From: Hymenobacter piscis | GTDB taxonomy: Bacteria > Bacteroidota > Bacteroidia > Cytophagales > Hymenobacteraceae | DNA: 64,000 bases | Reading direction: 5' to 3' | Assembly: GCF_018760735.1 (NCBI RefSeq) | Contig: NZ_JAHHZN010000018.1 | Coordinates: 1-64,000, forward strand | In this document: piece by piece, positions 1 to 7,877 of the stretch | Position numbering within the stretch: position 1 is the stretch's first letter | Layout: the number at the start of each line of letters is the position of its first letter | Program-made: the position numbers and the translations under genes | The notes under the pieces: generated by a model | The model's database searches: none | Told to the model about the DNA's origin: nothing | What the model saw: only the letters and a program-made list of their open reading frames with translations

Positions 1-37
1 GTCTGCGCCCACACCTGCGCCTCGCCAAAACCGGTAG
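1..37 (+). CDS. Possible C-terminal end of a truncated upstream gene
   Basis: A reading frame open from the window edge ends with a TAG at 35-37 and gives a Pro/Ala-rich tail (SAPTPAPRQNR). The hairpin at 76-103 lies just downstream, as expected for a gene end. Too little is visible to assign a function. A minus-strand ATG at 47-45 is an alternative reading of the same bases. Confidence 0.25.
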   Translation, partial: SAPTPAPRQNR

Positions 38-71
38 AAATGCTCATGCCCGCAAGCTACCCACCGGCCAC

Positions 72-107
72 AAAAAAAGCGCTGACCCACTGGTCAGCGC
101 TTTCTGA
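72..107. terminator. Intrinsic terminator hairpin
   Basis: A perfect 12-bp stem (76-87 with 92-103, loop CACT) is flanked by a run of seven A on the left, which is a U-tract on the minus strand, and by a weaker T-rich stretch on the right. It probably ends the gene lying left of the window and isolates uvrB. Confidence 0.7.
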
Positions 108-286
108 GTTTTGGGTAAGGACAAGCTTCTTTCACTGGGGGCGGGCTTTTCGCTTTTCTGAACAGCCCGCCGTAAATCACGGTCTACTGCTGCGGAAAAC
201 CTGTTTGCGCCGGTAAAACAATATCCCGAAGCGCCCGAACCAACAGCCCCCGAAACCGGTTACCAGAGGCTACCTATCTTCCCCGC

Positions 287-2317
<2,031 letters not shown>

Positions 2318-2347
2318 CGCCCTTAGCATCTCGCAGTCATCCTATCG

Positions 2348-2404
2348 GCTGCCCGTAACCGGAGTGCCCACACTGGGCTATCTGGTTGCGGGCAGCTGTT
2401 TTTT
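2348..2404 (+). terminator. Rho-independent terminator of uvrB
   Basis: A 13-nt arm at 2348-2360 pairs with 2384-2396 with one mismatch, followed by TGTTTTTT at 2397-2404. It lies about 30 bp after the uvrB stop. Confidence 0.85.
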
Positions 2405-2426
2405 ATGCGCCTTTCAGTAAATCGGC

Positions 2427-2434
2427 TAGGTTTG
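2427..2434 (+). promoter_or_regulatory. Bacteroidota -7 promoter element (TAGGTTTG)
   Basis: Exact match to TAnnTTTG, placed 30 bp before the ATG at 2464. It excludes the in-frame upstream start at 2386, which would lie ahead of the promoter. Confidence 0.6.
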
Positions 2435-2463
2435 TCCCGCTACTTCACCACATCACGTGTATC

Positions 2464-3021
2464 ATGTATCAAAAAGTAACCCGTATCCTGCTGCTCTGCC
2501 TGTTGGTTGTAGGCACGCACGCGGCCGTAGCCCAGAGTAAAGTCGCGTATCAGTACATGCAGCTCTTCTACTACGGAAGCAAAACCATGGCCGGTCCCGT
2601 GGGCCATTTCAGCCCGGCCCTGCGCGGGCAAACGGACATTGCGCTGGCCAGCCCTACGGCCTATATGAAGCTGATAACAGCCCGGATGGAAGGGCCATCC
2701 GCAACCACGCAGCTACAGGCCGATACCGATACTGCCTCTGGTGAGAGGGTTGCCCTTACGGTGATTGACCTGACCAAAATGACCCCGGCCCAGCGGAAGC
2801 AATATGCGGAGCAGGAACGCAAACGTGAAGAGCAAGAGCAGCTGGAGCGGCGGCAGAATCTGGAGGAATTCGCCCGTCTGACCACTGACCACACCAAAGC
2901 CCTCACCGATAAAGTGACGCAGAGCCTGAACGCGGCGGCCGCGGATGGGTGGGAAGTGGTGCAGATGAGCAGCTTCGGGGCTGAAGGGGGCGTGGTGTAC
3001 CTACTGCGCAAAGCCCGCTAG
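2464..3021 (+). CDS. Secreted protein of unknown function
   Basis: The 185-residue product begins with an SPI signal peptide (hydrophobic stretch, cleavage about VAQS near residue 24). A short region rich in Tyr and Met follows, then a strongly charged Arg/Glu/Gln helix (about 115-145) that may be coiled coil. The C-terminus ends with a small hydrophobic motif (GGVVYLLRKAR) resembling the DUF4177-type fold, where a repeated DGWEVVQ is common; DGWEVVQMSS is present here. The start at 2464 is chosen because the signal peptide begins there and the promoter box lies just upstream. It is monocistronic and convergent with the HAD gene two bases away. The function is not known; a DUF4177-like C-terminus is only suggestive. 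Confidence 0.75.
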   Translation: MYQKVTRILLLCLLVVGTHAAVAQSKVAYQYMQLFYYGSKTMAGPVGHFSPALRGQTDIALASPTAYMKLITARMEGPSATTQLQADTDTASGERVALTVIDLTKMTPAQRKQYAEQERKREEQEQLERRQNLEEFARLTTDHTKALTDKVTQSLNAAAADGWEVVQMSSFGAEGGVVYLLRKAR

Positions 3022-3022
3022 C

Positions 3023-3727
3023 CTATCTCAGCGCCTGCAGCCAGGCCGGCAGTTCGGCCAGGGAGGCCAGCTCGTGGAAGGTGGCGCCGGCCAGGTCGGC
3101 TTCCGAAACGCGCTCCATCACCCAGGTGGTGTGGTAGGGCACGTAGGCGGCCCGGCCGCCCAGGCGGGCCACCGGCAGCACGTCCGACTTGAGCGAGTTG
3201 CCCACCATCACGAACTCCGCGGGGCGCACGCCGTGCCGACGGAGGATGCGCTGGTAGGTGGCTTCGTTCTTCTCACTCACGATTTCCACGTGGTCGAACA
3301 GGTCGCCGAGGCCGGAGCGGGCCAGCTTGCTTTCCTGATCGAACAGGTCGCCCTTGGTGAGCAGCATCAGGGGCAGGCCGCGGGCTTTCACGGCGGCCAG
3401 GGCCTCGGGCACGTGGGGCAGCAGGTCGATGGGGTAGTCGAGCAGGCGCTTGCCGTGGTCGAGCACGTGCTGGATTTCCTCGCCCCGCGCGCCGCCGTTG
3501 GTGAGCTCCAGCACGGTTTCGATCATCGAGAGCATAAACGACTTGGCCCCGTAGCCGAACAAGGACATGTTCTGGCGCTGCACCCGCAGAAACTCCTCGC
3601 TGAACTCGGCCGGCGTGCCGTAGTGGGCCAGCAGCTCGTAGAGGCGGGCTTCGGCCACGTCGAAGTGGGGTTGGTTGGGCCAGAGCGTATCGTCGGCATC
3701 GAAGGCAAGGAGGCGGGGCGCGGGCAT
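3023..3727 (-). CDS. HAD-superfamily hydrolase (phosphatase-like)
   Basis: A 234-residue soluble phosphohydrolase of the haloacid dehalogenase superfamily. Motif I is FDADDTLW, with nucleophile Asp10 and acid Asp12. Motif II is MLLTKGD with Thr124, motif III is Lys153 in SEKNEATYQ, and motif IV is GNSLKSD (176-182). A helical cap insert of about 80 residues follows motif I, as in subfamily I enzymes. The substrate cannot be inferred. The gene is divergent from the CAT-like gene across 54 bp that hold a minus-strand TAACTTCG box about 40 bp upstream. Confidence 0.9.
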   Translation of the reverse strand: MPAPRLLAFDADDTLWPNQPHFDVAEARLYELLAHYGTPAEFSEEFLRVQRQNMSLFGYGAKSFMLSMIETVLELTNGGARGEEIQHVLDHGKRLLDYPIDLLPHVPEALAAVKARGLPLMLLTKGDLFDQESKLARSGLGDLFDHVEIVSEKNEATYQRILRRHGVRPAEFVMVGNSLKSDVLPVARLGGRAAYVPYHTTWVMERVSEADLAGATFHELASLAELPAWLQALR

Positions 3728-3781
3728 GGCGGCAGAGCAAAGCAGGCAAACAATGGCGCGAAGTTACCGAACTTGCGCCCC

Positions 3782-4414
3782 ATGAAACACCGCCTTGACC
3801 TGGCCGCCTGGAACCGGCGGGAGCATTTTGCTTTCTTTTCGCAGTTTGAAGAACCCTTTTTCGGCGTGGTGGCCGACGTGGACGCCACCCGGGCCCACGC
3901 CCGCCACCGGGAGCTGGGCGTCTCGTTCTTCCAGCTCTACCTGCACGCCACGCTGGCCGCCGTGCAGGAAGTGGAAAACCTGCGCTACCGCATCGCCGAC
4001 GACGGTCAGATAGACTGCTACGACCGGATTCACGCCTCGCCCACCCTGGCCCGGCCCGACCATACGTTCGGCTTCGGCTTTGTGCCCTACGCCCCGGATC
4101 TGGCCGAATTCGGCACCGGCCTGGCTGCCGAAATCGAGTGCGTGCAGCAGAGCACCGGCCTGTGCCTGGGTCCCAAAACAGCCCGGCCCGACGTTATCCA
4201 CTTCTCGGCCATGCCCTGGGTGGCCTTCACCGGCCTCACCCACGCCCGCAGCTTCTCCCACCCCGACAGCATCCCCAAAATATCGGTCGGCCGCCTGCGC
4301 TCCGAGGGTAACCGCCAGCTCATGTCGGTGTCCCTCAACGTCCACCATGGCCTGGCCGACGGTTACCACGCGGGCCTGTTTCTGGCGGAGCTGCAGCGGC
4401 GGCTGGATGGGTGA
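3782..4414 (+). CDS. Chloramphenicol acetyltransferase-like acyltransferase
   Basis: The 210-residue product has the CAT family fold signature. The C-terminal HHGLADGYH motif contains catalytic His189 and structural Asp193, and SFFQLYLHAT and PKISVGR match conserved CAT core segments. The family transfers an acetyl group from acetyl-CoA in trimers. Many chromosomal members in Bacteroidota have no proven antibiotic substrate and the context offers none, so resistance should not be assumed. The start is the ATG at 3782; the frame is open much further upstream, but only across the antisense of the HAD gene. Divergently transcribed from the HAD gene. Confidence 0.88.
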   Translation: MKHRLDLAAWNRREHFAFFSQFEEPFFGVVADVDATRAHARHRELGVSFFQLYLHATLAAVQEVENLRYRIADDGQIDCYDRIHASPTLARPDHTFGFGFVPYAPDLAEFGTGLAAEIECVQQSTGLCLGPKTARPDVIHFSAMPWVAFTGLTHARSFSHPDSIPKISVGRLRSEGNRQLMSVSLNVHHGLADGYHAGLFLAELQRRLDG

Positions 4415-4436
4415 GGGTGTAGTGCCGGTGGGGAAA

Positions 4437-5159
4437 TCAGGAAATCCAGGTTCGCTGGGCCTGCCGGATGTGCCACCGGCCGTTGGTTTTCTCTACCAGC
4501 AATACCTCCCCAAAACCGCAACGGCCCCCGCATTGCCAGCCGTAACTCAGGAGGGCTTGGTCTTGATCGGCATTGAAAACGACCTCTGATAGGCTAATTA
4601 TTCCCGCTCCCGTAGTCCACCACTTCTGCCCATCTTGCAGCGGCTGCAAACGGGCGGTGCAGAGTTGGAATTCTTCCGCCCGCATGTCCGTCTGAACGCG
4701 ATTCAGCCTATCGAGCGTCGCCTGGGGCTGGTGAGGCGCGAAACTTGTCAGCAGAGACGCAACATCGTAACTGGCCTCCAGTGTGGAAAAGGAGTCCGGT
4801 AACTCGGCCAGCCGCATCGTGTTCCGCTTGGGCATTGTATCCAGATAGAAGGTCTGGAAACGGGCAGAATCCCGGAATAACTGGTTCTGGAGACGGGCGT
4901 TCTGGGCGTGGTGCCACGCGGAATCCTTGGGACCAGAACTACCCGCATGGTCTATCTGCGCAAAATGCTTATTGAGTTCCTCCTGCTCCTTATCGGGTAG
5001 ATACGCGTTGTAGAAGCGCCGTTCAATCAGCTCGGTTACGATATCGTTATAGAGCTGCTTGGTCGGGTCGGTGTGCAGGTTGGGGCACTGGCGAAACGAG
5101 GGCGACTGACAGGCACCAGATAGCAAGAGCAAGGCAGCTAGCATCAGGCGAATTGACAT
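4437..5159 (-). CDS. Lipoprotein of unknown function
   Basis: A 240-residue protein with an SPII signal peptide and lipobox LSGAC (Cys17), so it is probably anchored in the outer or inner membrane on the periplasmic side. The mature part is rich in Gln and charged residues. The C-terminus has a compact GWQCGGRCGFGEVLLVEK segment with two cysteines that may form a disulfide and resembles small beta-sandwich tails. No family is recognised. It is convergent with the CAT-like gene 22 bp away, with no obvious terminator between them. Confidence 0.75.
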   Translation of the reverse strand: MSIRLMLAALLLLSGACQSPSFRQCPNLHTDPTKQLYNDIVTELIERRFYNAYLPDKEQEELNKHFAQIDHAGSSGPKDSAWHHAQNARLQNQLFRDSARFQTFYLDTMPKRNTMRLAELPDSFSTLEASYDVASLLTSFAPHQPQATLDRLNRVQTDMRAEEFQLCTARLQPLQDGQKWWTTGAGIISLSEVVFNADQDQALLSYGWQCGGRCGFGEVLLVEKTNGRWHIRQAQRTWIS

Positions 5160-5244
5160 TGCTTTGTAATATGGCGACTGATTATGCGGTAGAAGGCTGG
5201 TATAGATAAGTAAATCCCGCGTAATCCGACAAGTAAACCGTCAA

Positions 5245-5279
5245 TAAAAAAGCCACTCGCCCCGGAAGGCAAGTGGCTG
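5245..5279 (-). terminator. Terminator of tRNA-Gly(CCC)
   Basis: The stem AGCCACTCGCC / GGCAAGTGGCT (5251-5261 with 5268-5278) has one mismatch and is followed on the minus strand by six T. It lies 12 bp after the tRNA end. Confidence 0.8.
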
Positions 5280-5289
5280 ATTTCTGCTG

Positions 5290-5362
5290 AGCGAGAAACG
5301 AGGTTCGAACTCGCGACCCTCAGCTTGGGAAGCTGATGCTCTACCAACTGAGCTACTCTCGC
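5290..5362 (-). tRNA. tRNA-Gly (anticodon CCC)
   Basis: A 73-nt cloverleaf: acceptor GCGAGAG pairing with TTTCTCGC-type 3' strand, D-arm GCTCAGTTGGTAGAGC, anticodon loop TTCCCAA (CCC, reads GGG), T-arm GTTCGAAC, discriminator U. CCA is not encoded. A TTG-N19-TACTTTTG promoter lies immediately upstream and a terminator downstream, so it is a single-tRNA unit. Confidence 0.95.
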
Positions 5363-5377
5363 GGGGGTTGGTGCAGG

Positions 5378-5407
5378 CAAAAGTACACCGCTAAAATCAA
5401 AATCCAA
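5378..5407 (-). promoter_or_regulatory. Promoter of tRNA-Gly(CCC)
   Basis: On the minus strand TTG (5407-5405), a 19-bp spacer and TACTTTTG (5385-5378) match the Bacteroidota sigma-A consensus TTG-N(19-23)-TAnnTTTG. The predicted start is about 10 bp before the tRNA. Confidence 0.75.
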
Positions 5408-5560
5408 CCAAGCTGCGTATCGGAGGCAGCGGCGGTGGCGCTCCGGCCCCGGATTGGCTGGCCCACCGGCCCGTTTTGGCGCTTTGGCGGCGGGCGGCGT
5501 ATTTTAGGCGGCTACGTTCCCCGGTGTTCCAGTCTTTTCCCTTTTTTTCTCTGCCCCGCT

Positions 5561-5803
5561 ATGCCCTGGCCCCTTCCTCCCGCTACCCGTCGCCTCGTGG
5601 CCTGGCTGTTTCTGACGGCCGGATTTCTGCTGCTGCTGGGCGTGGGCTTGCAGCTTTGGGTGATGTACGCCGAATACCAGCGCCTGGGTAACGCCGCCCT
5701 GAGCTCCACGGCCCTGGTGGTGCGCCTGATAATGCTGGTCGCCGCCGTGATGATGCTGCGCTACGGCTGGCGCGAGCGGCGCGGCAACGACACGGTGGAT
5801 TAG
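5561..5803 (+). CDS. Small two-helix membrane protein
   Basis: The 80-residue product has two predicted transmembrane helices (about 12-34 and 51-67) joined by a short loop, and an Arg-rich C-terminal end (WRERRGND). No family is recognised. The ATG at 5561 is chosen because the longer frame would run back into the promoter of the divergent tRNA. It is followed by the 24-bp inverted repeat at 5808-5867. Confidence 0.7.
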   Translation: MPWPLPPATRRLVAWLFLTAGFLLLLGVGLQLWVMYAEYQRLGNAALSSTALVVRLIMLVAAVMMLRYGWRERRGNDTVD

Positions 5804-5807
5804 CCCT

Positions 5808-5867
5808 GGGCGGCCGCTCTGTCGGCCAGGGTCGCGCCGGCGGCCCTGGCCGACAGAGCGGCCGCCC
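5808..5867. repeat. Perfect 24-bp inverted repeat (possible terminator or REP)
   Basis: Arms 5808-5831 and 5844-5867 are exact reverse complements around a 12-nt GC-rich loop. The arms contain the NotI-like core GCGGCCGC. There is no T-run, so it is not a classical terminator. It begins 5 bp after a stop codon and may act as a transcript-end stabiliser. Confidence 0.8.
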
Positions 5868-5923
5868 CCGGATTCCCTGCCTACCTTTGCAGCGGTTCGC
5901 ATACTCAGGACCGCTCTGTTGCT

Positions 5924-6460
5924 ATGACGTCTCCCCTCCGCATCACCGTTGCCAAACGCACACCCGCCACGGCCGCCCAATTGGCGGAAATGGGCCAGCG
6001 CATGTTCCACGATACCTACGCGGCCCAGAACCGGCCCGAGGACATGGCCGCCTACGAAGCCGCTACCTTCGGCCCCAAGCTGCAGCTGGCCGAGCTTCAG
6101 GACCCGAACACCGTGTTTCTGCTGGCCCAGATGGTGCAGGAGGTAGTCGGCTATGCCAAGCTGAAAATCCGCTCCACCCTGGGCCTCGACCCGGATAAAA
6201 CCCCCGAAGACCGGCTGGAGATCGAGCGGCTCTACGTGGCCGAAGACTGGATTGGCACCGGCCTGGGCGCGGCCCTCATGCGCCGGGCCGTGGAGGAAGC
6301 CCGCCAGCAGAAGTGCCGGGCCGTGGTGCTGGGGGTCTGGGAAAAGAACGAGCGGGCCCGGGTGTTCTACCAGCGTTTCGGCTTCCGGCCCATCGGGGAG
6401 CATACGTTCACCATCGGCACCGACGTGCAAACTGACCTTATCCTACGCAAGGGGCTGTAA
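5924..6460 (+). CDS. GNAT-family N-acetyltransferase
   Basis: A 178-residue GCN5-related acetyltransferase. Motif A is visible as the strand IERLYVAEDWIGTGLGAAL with the acetyl-CoA pyrophosphate loop at 109-115. Motif B follows, with the usual late Asn142 and a Tyr149 (VFYQRFGF) positioned as general acid. The acceptor is unknown; RimI- or ribosomal-like variants and polyamine acetyltransferases look similar. It stands alone between two repeat elements. Confidence 0.9.
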   Translation: MTSPLRITVAKRTPATAAQLAEMGQRMFHDTYAAQNRPEDMAAYEAATFGPKLQLAELQDPNTVFLLAQMVQEVVGYAKLKIRSTLGLDPDKTPEDRLEIERLYVAEDWIGTGLGAALMRRAVEEARQQKCRAVVLGVWEKNERARVFYQRFGFRPIGEHTFTIGTDVQTDLILRKGL

Positions 6461-6493
6461 GCAGCGGGTAAAAACCAGGGTGACGAGTGAGGC

Positions 6494-6592
6494 AGTAGAG
6501 ACGCGACCCTGCGCGTCTCGTTGTTGAACGACCGGGACACCGTCGTCTGCACAACGTCAGCATCGACGCGCCGCGAAAGGTCGCGTTGCGGC
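6494..6592. repeat. REP-like palindromic element
   Basis: Starts with GAGACGCG/CGCGTCTC (6498-6505 with 6512-6519). A second, imperfect, complementary copy (ACGCGACC in the reverse direction) ends near 6592, giving a nested palindrome. It lies in the gap between the GNAT gene and the next lipoprotein. Confidence 0.55.
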
Positions 6593-6639
6593 AGCCAGCC
6601 GTTCTTTCACCCGCCAACCCCCGTTCTGTTTCAGTCCGT

Positions 6640-6647
6640 TACCTTTG
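6640..6647 (+). promoter_or_regulatory. -7 element TACCTTTG
   Basis: Exact TAnnTTTG match 27 bp before the GTG at 6674. It supports that start over the upstream in-frame codons. Confidence 0.6.
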
Positions 6648-6673
6648 CGGCCCCTTCACTTCCCCTTCCGATA

Positions 6674-7774
6674 GTGCGCCTGATTTGCTTCCAGTTCGTT
6701 GGTTTTGCCTGCCGGAGTACGCTCCTGGCCGCGGGGCTGCTGCTGAGCGCCTGTTCCGACAACGCCAGCTCGGAGGCCAACCGGGCCGTGCCGCCGCCCA
6801 CGGGCCACTACGAGGGGCCCGTCAGCTACCAGGGCACGGAGCTGCGGGTGGCGCTGGAACTGCGCGAAACCCGGCCCGGTCAGCTCTCGGCATCCGTCAG
6901 CTTTCCTCAGGTGCCGGGCCTGGAGTTCGACGCCCTGACCGCCCGCTACCGCGCCCCTCAGCTACTGCTGGAGCAGCAGCCCGGCCAGGCGGCCAGCCTC
7001 ACCATTCAGGCCGTGCGGGAGGGCGACTTCCTGCGGGGCGTGATGCACTGGGACAGCGTGCAGGCTGATTTCGTGTGGGTGCGCCGGGGCGAGGCGGCCG
7101 CGTCGGGCTACCGCGAAACCACGCTGGCCGTGGGCACCCAACGCCTGCGTCTGCTGCTGCCCGACGACACGCTGGCCCGCCACCCGGCCCTGGCCCTGCT
7201 GATGCCACCGGCCGCCACGGCCGCCGCCGCCAGCCGCGCCACCTACCTGGCCCGCCACGGCATCGTGACGTTGCTGGTGCCGGTTGCGGCTCCCGCGCCG
7301 TTAGCTGCCGAGGGGCCTGATTCGGTTGCTCTGCAAGTGCCGGTGGCCGCGCTGGCGGGTTTGCGGCGGCAGGCGGCCGTTGATTCGGGGCGGGTGGGCT
7401 ACTGGGGAAGTGGGGCCACCGCCCGGCAGGTGGCGGCCGCTGCGGGCCGGTTGCCCCGCCCCGATTTTGTGGTGCTGGAGGCCGTGCCCGCCGCTACCCG
7501 CGAGCAGGCGCAGCCCTATCAGGTGCTGAACCAGCTCCGCATTCCGGCCCTGGCCTACTACGCCGGCCTCGATACTACCGCGCCGGCCACCGCCAGTGCC
7601 CGCCGCCTGCGCCCGGCCCTGGGCTACCGCCGCGGCACCCAGATCCGCGTGATTCCGCAGGTAACGGCCGGTTTCCTCAAGCCCGCCCGCACCGGCCCCG
7701 ATGGCCAGTGGCAGTGGCCCCAGCCCGCTCCCGAGTACTGGACCGGGCTGGTAGACTGGCTCAAGGAACGGTAG
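6674..7774 (+). CDS. Lipoprotein with a degenerate alpha/beta-hydrolase-like domain
   Basis: The 366-residue product from the GTG at 6674 has an SPII signal with lipobox LLSAC (Cys27). A beta-rich N-terminal domain of about 130 residues resembles the module found before many secreted Bacteroidota alpha/beta hydrolases. The C-terminal half follows a hydrolase pattern (alternating LLL/VLE strands and Ala-rich helices), but the nucleophile elbow position reads GYWGSGATA rather than GxSxG. The fold assignment is inference from pattern only, and the protein is probably not a classical serine esterase. No partner gene is evident. Confidence 0.65.
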   Translation: MRLICFQFVGFACRSTLLAAGLLLSACSDNASSEANRAVPPPTGHYEGPVSYQGTELRVALELRETRPGQLSASVSFPQVPGLEFDALTARYRAPQLLLEQQPGQAASLTIQAVREGDFLRGVMHWDSVQADFVWVRRGEAAASGYRETTLAVGTQRLRLLLPDDTLARHPALALLMPPAATAAAASRATYLARHGIVTLLVPVAAPAPLAAEGPDSVALQVPVAALAGLRRQAAVDSGRVGYWGSGATARQVAAAAGRLPRPDFVVLEAVPAATREQAQPYQVLNQLRIPALAYYAGLDTTAPATASARRLRPALGYRRGTQIRVIPQVTAGFLKPARTGPDGQWQWPQPAPEYWTGLVDWLKER

Positions 7775-7788
7775 GGAATGTAGACTCT

Positions 7789-7867
7789 TGTCATCCTGCG
7801 CTTGCGAAGGACCTTGTACCGCATTCACTGCTGATGGTACAAGGTCCGTCGCAAGCGCAGGATGACA
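7789..7867. repeat. Long palindromic intergenic repeat, GTCATCC type
   Basis: Two 32-nt arms (7789-7820 and 7836-7867) are complementary except for one position, around a 15-nt loop. It lies between two convergent genes and may end both transcripts. The arm start GTCATCCTGCGC resembles the arm GTCATTCCGAGC of the palindrome at 17805-17905, suggesting one family. Confidence 0.85.
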
Positions 7868-7877
7868 GTATTAATTC

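Noticed and set aside
3782-4414. A functional chloramphenicol-resistance gene
   Set aside because: The catalytic motif fits the CAT fold, but no mobile context or resistance neighbours exist and many chromosomal relatives are not resistance enzymes.
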